Source: Deltaproteobacteria bacterium (lineage in GTDB: Bacteria > Desulfobacterota > Desulfobulbia > Desulfobulbales > Desulfurivibrionaceae). Taken from it: DNA of 38,043 nt. Both the position numbers and the translations under genes were made by a program. The stretch is from positions 1 to 38,043 of the forward strand of contig JAJZRF010000031.1 of the NCBI GenBank assembly GCA_021847425.1, read 5' to 3'. Shown one piece after another: positions 16,941 to 25,508 of this stretch; the first letter of the stretch is position 1, and every line of letters starts with the position of its first letter. The notes beneath the pieces are model-generated. The model saw nothing but the letters and a program-made list of their open reading frames with translations. It ran no database searches and had not been told where the DNA came from.

Positions 16941-17723
16941 AGCCGACAGGAGAGGCGACAATTTCTCATACAGCTGGGAAACCTGCTCACTGGGTGTACC
17001 GACAAGCATGGCCCGTTCCCCTCGCAGTTCCGGCGAGAAGACCCTGACCACCTGGGTGGTGGAACCTTTGAGCCCCAACTGCTCCGGGTCTGCCTCGATA
17101 TCCACTGCGGTCAGCTTGGTGATATCGATTTTTTTCGCCCGCATCTTCCCCTTGAGGGAGGGAATCCTGGGCTCATTGATCTCTTTGACCACAGTGAACA
17201 GCGCGGGCAGCCCCACCTCCACCAGGTCGTAGCCGTCATCCATAAGACGCTCCGCCCGGATGGTATCACCGGTACAGTCATTGATCTTGCGCACATAGGC
17301 GACAAAGGGGATACCAAGACGCTCCGCCAACCCCGGACCCACCTGGGCGGTATCCCCGTCAATGGCCTGCTTGCCGCAGAGGATAAGATCAAAATCATCG
17401 ATTTTTTTGATGGCCATGGAAAGGGTATAGGTGGTCGCCCAGGTATCCGCCCCGGCAAAGGCACGATCCGAGACGAGCACCGCCTCGTCCGCCCCGCAGG
17501 ACACTGCCTCGCGCAGCATGTCCTCTGCCTGGGGCGGACCCATGCTGAGCACGGTTACCGTGCCGCCGTGCTGTTCCTTCAGGCGAACCGCTTCCTCAAG
17601 GGCATGGCGGTCATACGGGTTCATAATGGATTGCACGCCGTCCCGGGCCAGGGTGTTGGTCTTGGGATCCAGGCGGACATCCTTGGCGTCCGGAACCTGT
17701 TTTACGCAAACAATGATCTTCAT
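16920..17723 (-). CDS. etfB: Electron transfer flavoprotein beta subunit
   Basis: A 267-residue EtfB. It has MKIIVCVKQVPDAKDVRLDP at the start, NPYDRHALEEAVRLKE near 35-50, SDRAFAGADTWAT at 85-97 and CGKQAIDGDTAQVGPGLAE around 116-134. The SDRAFAGADT segment resembles that of clostridial-type (bifurcating) EtfB proteins rather than the mitochondrial type, which suggests a second FAD in place of AMP (inference). With EtfA it passes electrons to or from the acyl-CoA dehydrogenase encoded just upstream, whose stop codon overlaps this start by one base (TAATG). The C-terminus runs into a dispersed repeat. Confidence 0.96.
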   Translation of the reverse strand: MKIIVCVKQVPDAKDVRLDPKTNTLARDGVQSIMNPYDRHALEEAVRLKEQHGGTVTVLSMGPPQAEDMLREAVSCGADEAVLVSDRAFAGADTWATTYTLSMAIKKIDDFDLILCGKQAIDGDTAQVGPGLAERLGIPFVAYVRKINDCTGDTIRAERLMDDGYDLVEVGLPALFTVVKEINEPRIPSLKGKMRAKKIDITKLTAVDIEADPEQLGLKGSTTQVVRVFSPELRGERAMLVGTPSEQVSQLYEKLSPLLSALGAVTK

Positions 17724-18877
17724 TAGGACCTCGTGTACTCCTTGTTGAGTTCCTGACCAATAACATTACGCTGGATCTGATTGGTGCCCTCGTAGATCTG
17801 GAGAATCTTGGCATCGCGCATCATCTTCTCCACCGGGTACTCGCGCATATAGCCATAGCCGGCGAGAACCTGTACCGCATCGGTGGCAACCTTCATCGCC
17901 ATGTCGGTGGCAAACACCTTGCACATGGAAGAGGCTTTGGACATGTCATTTTTATGGGCATCGATATGCTTGGCCGCGGAGTAGACCAGGGCGCGGCCGG
18001 CCTCGACCTGGATGGCCATATCGGCCAGAATATGCTGCACCGCCTGGAAGGAGATGATGGGCTTGCCGAACTGGACGCGCTGCTTGGCATAGGTCACCGC
18101 CTCGTCCAGAGCACCCTGCCCCAGACCAACCCCGAGGATGGCGATACCCGGGCGGGATTGGTCCAAAGTCTTCATCACGGTGATAAAGCCCATGCCGATC
18201 CGGCCGATCACCCTGTCCTTGGGAATACGGCAGTCCTTGAAGATCAATTCCCGGGTGGAAGAGCAACGGATACCCAGCTTCTTTTCCTTGACCCCGTAAG
18301 AAAAACCAGGGTCGGTATCCTCGACCACAAACATGGTGGCGCCGCGGGGCCCCTTGCTTTTATCGGTGATGGCAATAACCGTATAGATCTGGGCCTCGCC
18401 GGCATTGGTAATCCACTGCTTGGTGCCGTTTAAAACCCATTCGTCGCCATCAAGAACCGCGGTGGTCTGGATGCCGGAGGCATCGCTGCCGGCATTGGCC
18501 TCGGTAAGGGCAAACGCCGACAATTTCTCCCCGCTGGCAATGAGAGGCATATACTTCTGTTTCAGCTCTTCGCTGCCGGAGATAAGAATCGGGTAGGCGC
18601 CCAAGGCGCTGGCGGCAAAGGCGGTGGCCACCCCGGTACAACCACGGGCAAACTGTTCAAGGGCCAAGACAATCTCAAAACACCCGCCGCCCAAGCCGCC
18701 GTATTCTTCAGGGATATAAAGACCATACAAATCGGCCTTGGCAATAGCGGTTAGGATATCACGCGGATAATCTTCGGTTTCATCCAATTCCGACCTTTGC
18801 GGAATAATCATTTCATCGGTAATCTGTCGAGCAACATCAACGATCATCTGCTGCTCTTCGCTCAGGAAATAATCCAC
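17723..18877 (-). CDS. Acyl-CoA dehydrogenase, short-chain type
   Basis: A 384-residue FAD enzyme with the normal family length. The N-terminal helical domain contains YGLYIPEEYGGLGGG (51-65). The beta domain carries FALTEANAGSD (122-132) and WITNAG (155-160). The C-terminal helical domain carries RVQFGKPI (267-274) and the catalytic base E363 in IYEGTNQIQR. That position is typical of butyryl-CoA/short-chain dehydrogenases and of CarC. It transfers electrons to ETF or, run in reverse, reduces 2-enoyl thioesters. Its place between fabH and fabG, with no fabI or fabK visible, raises the possibility that it reduces enoyl-ACP or primes branched or short acyl chains; that is inference. Confidence 0.94.
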   Translation of the reverse strand: MDYFLSEEQQMIVDVARQITDEMIIPQRSELDETEDYPRDILTAIAKADLYGLYIPEEYGGLGGGCFEIVLALEQFARGCTGVATAFAASALGAYPILISGSEELKQKYMPLIASGEKLSAFALTEANAGSDASGIQTTAVLDGDEWVLNGTKQWITNAGEAQIYTVIAITDKSKGPRGATMFVVEDTDPGFSYGVKEKKLGIRCSSTRELIFKDCRIPKDRVIGRIGMGFITVMKTLDQSRPGIAILGVGLGQGALDEAVTYAKQRVQFGKPIISFQAVQHILADMAIQVEAGRALVYSAAKHIDAHKNDMSKASSMCKVFATDMAMKVATDAVQVLAGYGYMREYPVEKMMRDAKILQIYEGTNQIQRNVIGQELNKEYTRS

Positions 18878-18931
18878 TGTGCCCCCTTGTAGCTCAATTA
18901 CTTTGATATGCGGCTGGGCAATAAAGCGTGC

Positions 18932-19909
18932 CTACCACCTGACCAGGGCTGCGCCCCAGGTAAAGCCGCCGCCGAAAGTACAGATGAGAAGCAAATCTCC
19001 CTGCTGCAACAGGCCTTCCCGGTTCGCCTCGTCCATGGCAATCGGCACGGTCGCCGCCGATGTATTACCATATTTGTGCACATTAATATAGATTTTTTCA
19101 AGCGGCACGCAGAGGTGATCCGCCAGGTTTTTCAGGATACGGATGTTGGCCTGATGGGGCACAATAAGGGAGATATCCGCGATGGTAAGATTTTCTTTAT
19201 TAAGGACGGCGGTGATGGCTTCCGCCATGGCTCGGACCGCGTAGCGGAAAACATCCTTCCCCACCATCTTGATAAAAGATCCTTCACTGTGCTGGCTGCA
19301 GAGGTCAGGATTCAGGCTGGGGGCGCTGTCCATATGGAGCAATTCCCACAACCGCCCATCCGCGTAAAGCTGAGTCGCCAGGATGCCTCGGCCCTGATCG
19401 TTGCCGGTCACCAGGCAGGCTCCGGCGCCATCACCGAAAAGCACACAGGTATTGCGGTCCTGCCAGTTGGTGCGGGCGGAAAGATTCTCCGCGCCGATCA
19501 CCAGAATTTTCATGTCCGGGTTGTGGCGAATGTATTTGTCGGCAAGATCGAGGCCGTAGAGAAAGCCGGAACAGGCGGCGTTGATGTCAAAGGCAAAGGC
19601 ATTGACCGCCTCCAGCTCCTTTTGAACAAGACAGGCGCAGGATGGCATGGCCTTTTCACAGGAAATCGTCCCGAGGACGATCATGTCAACCTCCGCCGGG
19701 GTCACCCCGGCCATGTCCAGGGCGCGACGGGCTGCGACGCTTGCCAGTTTGGAGGTTTCCTCCCCGGCCCTGGCAATATGCCGGGTCTTGATGCCGGTCC
19801 TGGTGGTGATCCATTCATCGGAGGTATCAACCATCTTTTCCAGATCCTCGTTGGTGAGGATCCTTTCCGGAAGACAGGAACCGGTCCCGAGGATAACCGC
19901 GCGGCTCAT
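18932..19909 (-). CDS. fabH: 3-oxoacyl-ACP synthase III (KAS III)
   Basis: A 325-residue enzyme that starts fatty-acid synthesis by condensing an acyl-CoA with malonyl-ACP. The catalytic triad is complete: C113 (NAACSGFLYGLD), H252 (PHQANIRI) and N282 (GNTSAATVP). The N-terminal GTGSCLPERILTNEDLE and TSDEWITTRTGI are family hallmarks. Its ATG overlaps the plsX stop codon by four bases (ATGA). The acyl-CoA dehydrogenase gene follows after 54 bases. Confidence 0.97.
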   Translation of the reverse strand: MSRAVILGTGSCLPERILTNEDLEKMVDTSDEWITTRTGIKTRHIARAGEETSKLASVAARRALDMAGVTPAEVDMIVLGTISCEKAMPSCACLVQKELEAVNAFAFDINAACSGFLYGLDLADKYIRHNPDMKILVIGAENLSARTNWQDRNTCVLFGDGAGACLVTGNDQGRGILATQLYADGRLWELLHMDSAPSLNPDLCSQHSEGSFIKMVGKDVFRYAVRAMAEAITAVLNKENLTIADISLIVPHQANIRILKNLADHLCVPLEKIYINVHKYGNTSAATVPIAMDEANREGLLQQGDLLLICTFGGGFTWGAALVRW

Positions 19910-20964
19910 GAAGTTACCCCGGCAACAGTGTCTTCCGCGGACAAGGGATCATCCTGCTGCACCAGGAGATGATCAAGGGAAAAAAGCTCGAGGATTCGGT
20001 CATTAACCTTGTTGCGGGCCATTTCCGAGGCAAGCCGGATGGCATTTTTTATTGCCACGGCAGTTGAGCGTCCATGGCAGATAATGGCGTTGCCTCGTAT
20101 GCCGAGCAAGGGCGCGCCACCATATTCGGCATAATCAACCCGTTTTTTAAAGGAAACAAAGGCGTCCTTGGCAAGCAGATAACCGAGTTTCGCCTTAAAA
20201 CTCTTGGCAATCTCCTCACCCAGCATGCCCATGACCGCCTCGGCCAATCCTTCGCTGAGTTTCAGACAGACATTGCCGACAAATCCGTCGCAGACCATGA
20301 CGTCGACATCCCCCTGAAAGGTGTCCCGGCCCTCGACATTCCCGATATAATTCAGGGAACTTTGCTGAAAAAGCTCATGTGATTTTTTCACCAGGGCATT
20401 GCCCTTCCCACCCTCTTCGCCGATACTGAGCAGACCGACACGAGGTCGATCCAGGCCAAAGAGAACCTGGGAAAAAGCGGCGGCCATGATCCCGAATTGG
20501 AACAGATGCAGGGAACGACAATCAACGTTTGCGCCGACATCCATCATCACCACCGGGCCTTTCAAGGTGGGAAAAATGCCGGCGATTCCAGGCCGGGAGA
20601 CATGCTCAAGCCGACCAAGCAGCTTGATGGCCGCAGCCAGTGTCGCCCCGGAATTTCCGGCGCTGACAACAGCATCAACCCTGCCCTCTTTGTGGAGGGC
20701 AAAAGCCTTCATGATGGAGGAGTCTTTTTTCCTGCGGATAGCGTCAAAGGGGGATTCATCCATGCCAACAACCTGGGAGGCATGGATGAGATGAATCCGA
20801 GAGGAAGGACGGCCATGGGTTGCCAGGATAGTCCCGAGCCGGGCCTGATCACCAATCAGGCTGATCTCAATATCTGATCCGCTCGCGGCCATAACTGCCC
20901 CGGAAACCAGCTCTTCAGGGCCGCGGTCCCCGCCCATGGCATCCAGGGCAATATGCAACGCCAT
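19906..20964 (-). CDS. plsX: Phosphate acyltransferase PlsX
   Basis: A 352-residue enzyme that converts acyl-ACP to acyl-phosphate for phospholipid synthesis by PlsY. It starts MALHIALDAMGGDRGPEELV, the diagnostic N-terminus. It then contains SAGNSGA, GPVVMMDVGANVDCRS and VMVCDGFVGNVCLK. The position after rpmF and before fabH is the classical order yceD-rpmF-plsX-fabH. The stop codon overlaps fabH. Confidence 0.97.
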   Translation of the reverse strand: MALHIALDAMGGDRGPEELVSGAVMAASGSDIEISLIGDQARLGTILATHGRPSSRIHLIHASQVVGMDESPFDAIRRKKDSSIMKAFALHKEGRVDAVVSAGNSGATLAAAIKLLGRLEHVSRPGIAGIFPTLKGPVVMMDVGANVDCRSLHLFQFGIMAAAFSQVLFGLDRPRVGLLSIGEEGGKGNALVKKSHELFQQSSLNYIGNVEGRDTFQGDVDVMVCDGFVGNVCLKLSEGLAEAVMGMLGEEIAKSFKAKLGYLLAKDAFVSFKKRVDYAEYGGAPLLGIRGNAIICHGRSTAVAIKNAIRLASEMARNKVNDRILELFSLDHLLVQQDDPLSAEDTVAGVTS

Positions 20965-20974
20965 GGCAACTCTA

Positions 20975-21157
20975 TTACTCTTCGGTCAACTTGACAACAG
21001 TACGGCCCTTGTAAGCACCACAGCCAGGACAAAGACGGTGCGGAAGCTTCGGTTCACCACACTGGGAGCATGTTGAAACGGTTACACCACAGAGCGCGTC
21101 ATGGGAACGACGTATTCTGGTACGACAATGGGAATGCCTTCTTTTCGGTAAAGCCAT
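20975..21157 (-). CDS. rpmF: Ribosomal protein bL32
   Basis: A 60-residue ribosomal protein of the large subunit. It starts MALPKRRHSHCRTRIRRSHD. The pairs CSQCG and CPGCG form the zinc-binding version (C+ form) of bL32. GGAGG lies seven bases before the ATG at 21157; earlier in-frame codons belong to the leader. A GTTACAG/CTGTAAC hairpin at 21185-21206 sits in the leader. It is followed by plsX after ten bases. Confidence 0.96.
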   Translation of the reverse strand: MALPKRRHSHCRTRIRRSHDALCGVTVSTCSQCGEPKLPHRLCPGCGAYKGRTVVKLTEE

Positions 21158-21314
21158 TACTTTTCCTCCAATTGGAAAATCTCGGTTACAGCATGTTGTC
21201 TGTAACGGGTTTCTCAAAAAAAATCAACAGGTTCAGCACATAGGACACGTTTTTCTGCTCGGCGAAATCCGTGCCGGGAAACACCTTCGCTGTGTCGGCC
21301 CAAAAATCTCTCTT

Positions 21315-21833
21315 TTACTGGACCTTCAACTTTCCCAAAACCTTGAATGGGGATGCACCTGCATCCCTGGCACAACCACAAGGACAACAATTTAAATTCG
21401 CCCCGCACTCCGGACAAAGCCCCAAGCACTTGTCGCTGCATAGTCTTTTCTCAGGCAAAGCAAGATATACCTGCTCCGCAAGCACGGAGAAAACGTCGAC
21501 AACCGGCTCTGCAAGATAAACAACATCCAGCTCACTGCTCGGGCAAAAATATTCCGAGCCGAGACCAGCCTCTTCCTCTTTGGTAAGCAGCTCAAAAACG
21601 AGTTCGAACTCTTCAGCTAACGTATATGCGAAAGATTCAAGACACCGATCACAGTCAAGAACAACCGGAAGACGCAAGCTTCCGGCAAGCAAAACCCGTC
21701 CCCCCTCTTTTCTAAGGGAAACGGCGCATACTCCTTGGCCTTGCCAAACGACACCATCAACAGGAACCCAAGAGACATCGTCGACACTAAAAGAAAGGCC
21801 GCCCGCCGGTATTTCATCCCACTTGATACGCAC
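21315..21833 (-). CDS. yceD: YceD / DUF177 protein
   Basis: A 172-residue member of the YceD family, linked in E. coli and plants to 23S rRNA accumulation. LRLPVVLDCDRCLESFAYTL (about 53-72) carries the conserved DCxRCL motif. The C-terminal part has CSDKCLGLCPECGANLNCCPCGC, an unusually cysteine-rich stretch (eight cysteines in about 23 residues), likely a metal site. It is the first gene after a good promoter at 21871-21898 and stands before rpmF, as in many bacteria. Confidence 0.92.
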   Translation of the reverse strand: MRIKWDEIPAGGLSFSVDDVSWVPVDGVVWQGQGVCAVSLRKEGGRVLLAGSLRLPVVLDCDRCLESFAYTLAEEFELVFELLTKEEEAGLGSEYFCPSSELDVVYLAEPVVDVFSVLAEQVYLALPEKRLCSDKCLGLCPECGANLNCCPCGCARDAGASPFKVLGKLKVQ

Positions 21834-21870
21834 GCATCACCTGTTCGCAATACAAAAAATGGAACAGATC

Positions 21871-21898
21871 AATATAAATAAACACGGCGCATTGTCAA
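21871..21898 (-). promoter_or_regulatory. Predicted sigma-70 promoter of the yceD-rpmF-plsX-fab operon
   Basis: TTGACA (21898-21893) and TATATT (21876-21871) on the minus strand are separated by 16 bases. The start site would be near 21864, about 30 bases before the yceD ATG. The remaining sequence up to the CNB gene stop at 22004 shows no gene. Confidence 0.65.
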
Positions 21899-22003
21899 GT
21901 AAATTCACGGCAAGCCTTTTTGTTTCATTGACGCCACGCCATCAGGGGCATCTTCGGCAAGCATGGGAACATGACTTGAACAACAAAACGGAATTATTAG
22001 AAA

Positions 22004-22477
22004 TTATAACAACCGGGAGAGACGGCCGCTCGCCTTGCCCAGGCGATGACCAAGCACATGAATAATCTTCCGCAAAAGCTTCAGCCCAAGCGCAGGCGCC
22101 TGATTCAGCATCAATTCCATGTTTTCTCGAGAAAGAATGAGGAGATGACTCTTTTCCGTGGCAACAACAGTGGCATGGCGCCGCCCGGCTTCAACAACAG
22201 AAATTTCACCAATCAAGCTTCCACGCTCAAGTACGGCAACCAGAATAAATTTACCGGGAAATATCGCTTCCATTTTAACCGCAAGTTTCCCCTCCACCAG
22301 AAACCCCATAAAATCAGCAAGATCTCCACCTTGCATCACAATTTCCGCAGGCCGCCACTCGCGAAACTCAAGATAGGAAAACAATTCACCCATCTCTTCG
22401 CAAGATAAAAAAGAAAATATATCATTTAACTCCTCGGGCCTGTATCTCCCAAAAAGCTTTCCTTCATCGATAACCAT
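22004..22477 (-). CDS. Cyclic-nucleotide-binding domain protein
   Basis: A 157-residue protein made of one cNMP-binding domain without a DNA-binding helix-turn-helix. The beta roll is visible from EFREWRPAEIVMQGGD (38-53) through FMGFLVEGKLAVK. The phosphate-binding cassette reads GSLIGEISVVEAGRRHATVVA, with the Glu and Arg that contact the nucleotide in relatives. It follows mlaC after six bases and is the last gene of the mla operon, so it may sense a nucleotide or act as a structural regulator of the Mla system; the function is not established. The ribosome binding site is weak, which fits coupling to mlaC. Confidence 0.85.
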   Translation of the reverse strand: MVIDEGKLFGRYRPEELNDIFSFLSCEEMGELFSYLEFREWRPAEIVMQGGDLADFMGFLVEGKLAVKMEAIFPGKFILVAVLERGSLIGEISVVEAGRRHATVVATEKSHLLILSRENMELMLNQAPALGLKLLRKIIHVLGHRLGKASGRLSRLL

Positions 22478-22483
22478 TTGCGT

Positions 22484-23116
22484 TTACTCAGCCGCCCCCT
22501 TACTGACCTTCTCTTCTAGCCTGGCAATAAGGCCGGCAAAGTTCTCCTTACCCAAAACACTGGCAAACTGGGTCCGGTAATTATTCACCAGACTCACTCC
22601 CTCAACTTCCACATCATAAACCATCCAGCGGTCGTTAGTGTTTTTGAGCATATAATTAACTGGGGTTTCCACATTCTTGCGGATCAGCTCACTATACACA
22701 ATAGCCTTGTTCCCTTGCAGGGCGGCCTTCTTAAAGATAACTTTTTCCCCGGAGTATGTTTCTATTTTGGCTATATATGTGTTCTCCAGCAGGGTTCTAA
22801 ACAAGGAAACAAATCGATCCTGATCTTGGGGGCTCTGATCCTTCCAGTGCCTGGCTAACGCACGCATGGACATCTCGCGAAAATCGAATTTTTTTTCAAC
22901 AATGGTCACAACACGGTTTTTCCTCTCCGACTTATGAGCTGGCCCGGCGAGCTTCTCATCCTGAAGGATCGAAATAATATCGTCGACTGTTTCTTTCATA
23001 AAAGAAACAGGATCCGTTGTCGCCGCATGGGAACCCCCCCGGCACAAAAGAGGGATCGCGATTGCCAGAATTATCACTGCAAAAAACTTAAGATACCATC
23101 TATTACTGTTTTTCAT
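22484..23116 (-). CDS. mlaC: Periplasmic phospholipid shuttle MlaC
   Basis: A 210-residue MlaC/Tol-Tol-Ttg2 family protein. The start at 23116 (MKNSNRWYLKFFAVIILAIA) gives a clean signal peptide, with cleavage probably after SHA near residue 31, and AGAGG precedes it. The mature part has FREMSMRALARHWKDQSPQDQDRF and NTYIAKIETYSGEKV, both typical. It carries phospholipid between the outer-membrane MlaA complex and the inner-membrane MlaFED complex. The gene lies between mlaA and the CNB gene. Confidence 0.93.
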   Translation of the reverse strand: MKNSNRWYLKFFAVIILAIAIPLLCRGGSHAATTDPVSFMKETVDDIISILQDEKLAGPAHKSERKNRVVTIVEKKFDFREMSMRALARHWKDQSPQDQDRFVSLFRTLLENTYIAKIETYSGEKVIFKKAALQGNKAIVYSELIRKNVETPVNYMLKNTNDRWMVYDVEVEGVSLVNNYRTQFASVLGKENFAGLIARLEEKVSKGAAE

Positions 23117-23200
23117 TTTTGCCTCTGCAATTATTCCATGGAGTACCGACACTATTCAACAACCCTGGCTTCACTGAATCCGGGGGCACAGAAAGGGATT

Positions 23201-24190
23201 TTAGTCTCCCAGATCATCCACCTTGACCACCGAATCTTTATTCATGTCCAGCAAAGTTTGCCGCATATCCAAAACCGGTTGCGCATCAACCGAGGTTCCA
23301 ACCTGAACAGAAGAATCGTCGGCAGAAACTGAAGCGGAGTCCACTCCCGAAGAAACAGGGCCAAGCGCTTCCTGGGCATATGTTTTCTCCGCGCCGTCAA
23401 GTGAAGAGCGGTACACGGAATCACTGCCCACAGGAACATCATGTAATTTCTTTTGTCGATATTGACGGTATGCGTCGCGCAAGGCGATATACGGATCAAT
23501 GGCGGACTCCTTGAAATCTTCGTAATCACCCAAAGTAAGGGAAGTATTGTTCACCTCCCTGCCGGCCTCTATTGCCAGCCCCGTCTCAGCGTCAGACCTG
23601 GCAAGATAGGACAGGGGACTCAAGAAAAAATCCCCGGCGAGCCCGATTGTATCACGCACATTCGATGGACCCAAAAAAGGCCAACAAATATATACGCCTT
23701 CCCCAAGTCCATAATTTCCCATGGTGAGTCCAAAATCTTCATCCTTGGGCGCCAGGCCGAACTCATGCTTGGCAGGGTCGGCCAGACCCGCAATCCCAAG
23801 GGTGGAGTTGATAACAAAACGGGCAGTTTCGATCCCACTGTTCGCAACTTTTCCCTGCAAAAGATTATTAACAATCCGGACAGGAGCTATAATATTTTTA
23901 AAAAAGCGCTGCACACACATGCGCACGTCTTCGGCAATAAAATAATCATACCCTTGGGATACCGGCTTAAGCACCCAAAAATAAAACTTGTCATTGAAAT
24001 GAAAAAAAATGCGGTTAACCGGCTCCAGAGGATCCGAGGCCACGCCAATGTCCTGCGCTCCCGCAAAAGACGGTTCATCGTCAGGTATAACGTCCTGCCC
24101 AAGCGCCACGGTCATTGATCCCAACCAGATTGCCAGACAGCAAAAACATACCCGGCACAGCTGGGGGGGGAAACTGTCACATTTTTTCAT
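23201..24190 (-). CDS. mlaA: MlaA (VacJ) outer-membrane lipid-asymmetry protein
   Basis: A 329-residue protein. It starts MKKCDSFPPQLC; AGAGG is six bases before this ATG, and the ATG two codons earlier overlaps the ribosome binding site. An N-terminal signal segment ends near VALGQDV. The VacJ domain includes DPLEPVNRIFFHFNDKFYF, RIVNNLLQGK, FVINSTLGIAGLADPA and DFGLTMGNYGLGEGVYICWP. It removes phospholipid from the outer leaflet in relatives. Two oddities: there is no lipobox cysteine at the predicted cleavage site, and an acidic, serine-rich C-terminal extension of about 80 residues follows the domain. Confidence 0.93.
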   Translation of the reverse strand: MKKCDSFPPQLCRVCFCCLAIWLGSMTVALGQDVIPDDEPSFAGAQDIGVASDPLEPVNRIFFHFNDKFYFWVLKPVSQGYDYFIAEDVRMCVQRFFKNIIAPVRIVNNLLQGKVANSGIETARFVINSTLGIAGLADPAKHEFGLAPKDEDFGLTMGNYGLGEGVYICWPFLGPSNVRDTIGLAGDFFLSPLSYLARSDAETGLAIEAGREVNNTSLTLGDYEDFKESAIDPYIALRDAYRQYRQKKLHDVPVGSDSVYRSSLDGAEKTYAQEALGPVSSGVDSASVSADDSSVQVGTSVDAQPVLDMRQTLLDMNKDSVVKVDDLGD

Positions 24191-24287
24191 GGTCATCCTC
24201 TGTCACCCAATTTATGTATGCCAGATACTCAGTTTTTTGAAAAAGAAATCAAAAACCCCATGTTCACCATACAAGACATGCGTATCA

Positions 24288-24734
24288 TCAAACCTTGCCG
24301 AAAATATATTTACTCACCAACCCCTCAAGGTCAACGGCAGATTCTGTTTCAGAAATCATACCGCCATTGGCCAGCAACGTTTCAGACCCTCCCTCGGTAA
24401 TCTTGATATATTTATCCCCAATGATCCCCTGGGTTTTGACTGAGGCAACTGCATCATCGGTAATCTTTACTCCGTTATTAATCTGAAACTGCACCAGGGC
24501 ACGATCATTTTTATCCAAGGCGATATTGCTCACCTTACCCACATTAACCCCGGCAAGTTCAACAAGGGCTCCGCGCTTAAGGCCGGAGACATTGTCAAAT
24601 TTTGCCTGCAGAACATATGTCTTTTCCATGGAAAAGACGGAAAACTCGCCCAATTGCAGAGACATATAAACAAAAGCCATAAAACCAGCCACAACAAAGA
24701 GGCCAACAATTGCGTCAAAATTTATCTTTTTCAT
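24288..24734 (-). CDS. mlaD: MCE-domain substrate-binding protein MlaD
   Basis: A 148-residue protein with one N-terminal transmembrane helix (about 8-27, IVGLFVVAGFMAFVYMSLQL). An MCE domain follows, with VSGLKRGALVELAGVNVGKV and the TQGIIGDKYIKI strand. MlaD hexamers sit on MlaE and pass lipids to or from MlaC. It lies six bases after mlaF. Confidence 0.94.
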   Translation of the reverse strand: MKKINFDAIVGLFVVAGFMAFVYMSLQLGEFSVFSMEKTYVLQAKFDNVSGLKRGALVELAGVNVGKVSNIALDKNDRALVQFQINNGVKITDDAVASVKTQGIIGDKYIKITEGGSETLLANGGMISETESAVDLEGLVSKYIFGKV

Positions 24735-24740
24735 AAGCCT

Positions 24741-25508
24741 TTATTCCATCTCCCTGCTTAAATAAAGCTTCCCCATCGTGTATTGCACAAAGGCCTGAAT
24801 CTCGGGAAGTTCGCTCTGTTGAATATCTTCAGGGCTGGCAAAGGTGCTAAATTTGCCCTTATTGACCAGAATAACCTGATCTGCCAAATTGAATACCTTG
24901 GGGATATCGTGACTCACTATAACTGACGTATATCCGAATTTTTCCTGGGTCTCCAGAAAAAGCTTGTAAATCTCCAAGGAGTTCTCAGGATCAAGACCAG
25001 TAGTCGGCTCATCGAAAAGCATTATTTCCGGATGCAACATCAGCGCCCTGGCAAGCCCCACCCTTTTTCTCATGCCACCGCTCAGTTGAGCCGGATATTT
25101 GCCCTCATGCCCCGTGAGACCAAGTTGCGCCAGAGTGGCAAGCACCTTTGCTCGAATTTCCTCACTCCCTAATTTTGTCCGCTCTTCTAACGGCAAGGCC
25201 ACATTGGCAAAAACGGTCAAAGAATCGAGAAGCGCCGATCCCTGAAAAAGCACGCCGAATTTTGTCCGCACCCCATTCAACGCCTTGGCGCGCATTTTGG
25301 ATATATCTTGTCCCCCCACCAGAATCTGCCCGGAATCCGGGCGCAAAAGTCCCAGGATGAGCTTCATGGTCACACTTTTCCCCTGGCCACTGGGTCCGGC
25401 GATAACCGTGGTCTTGCCAGCAGGAATCGTCAGATTAACCCTGTCAAGGATGATCTGCTTGCCAAAGGATTTCACGACATCTTTAAACTGGATAACCGCC
25501 TGACTCAT
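24741..25508 (-). CDS. mlaF: Phospholipid ABC transporter ATP-binding protein MlaF
   Basis: A 255-residue ABC ATPase with Walker A GPSGQGKS, the signature LSGGMRKRVGLARAL and Walker B IMLFDEPTTGLDP. It powers the MlaFED complex at the inner membrane. Its ATG overlaps the mlaE stop codon by four bases. MlaB (a STAS-domain partner) is not encoded in this operon. Confidence 0.95.
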   Translation of the reverse strand: MSQAVIQFKDVVKSFGKQIILDRVNLTIPAGKTTVIAGPSGQGKSVTMKLILGLLRPDSGQILVGGQDISKMRAKALNGVRTKFGVLFQGSALLDSLTVFANVALPLEERTKLGSEEIRAKVLATLAQLGLTGHEGKYPAQLSGGMRKRVGLARALMLHPEIMLFDEPTTGLDPENSLEIYKLFLETQEKFGYTSVIVSHDIPKVFNLADQVILVNKGKFSTFASPEDIQQSELPEIQAFVQYTMGKLYLSREME

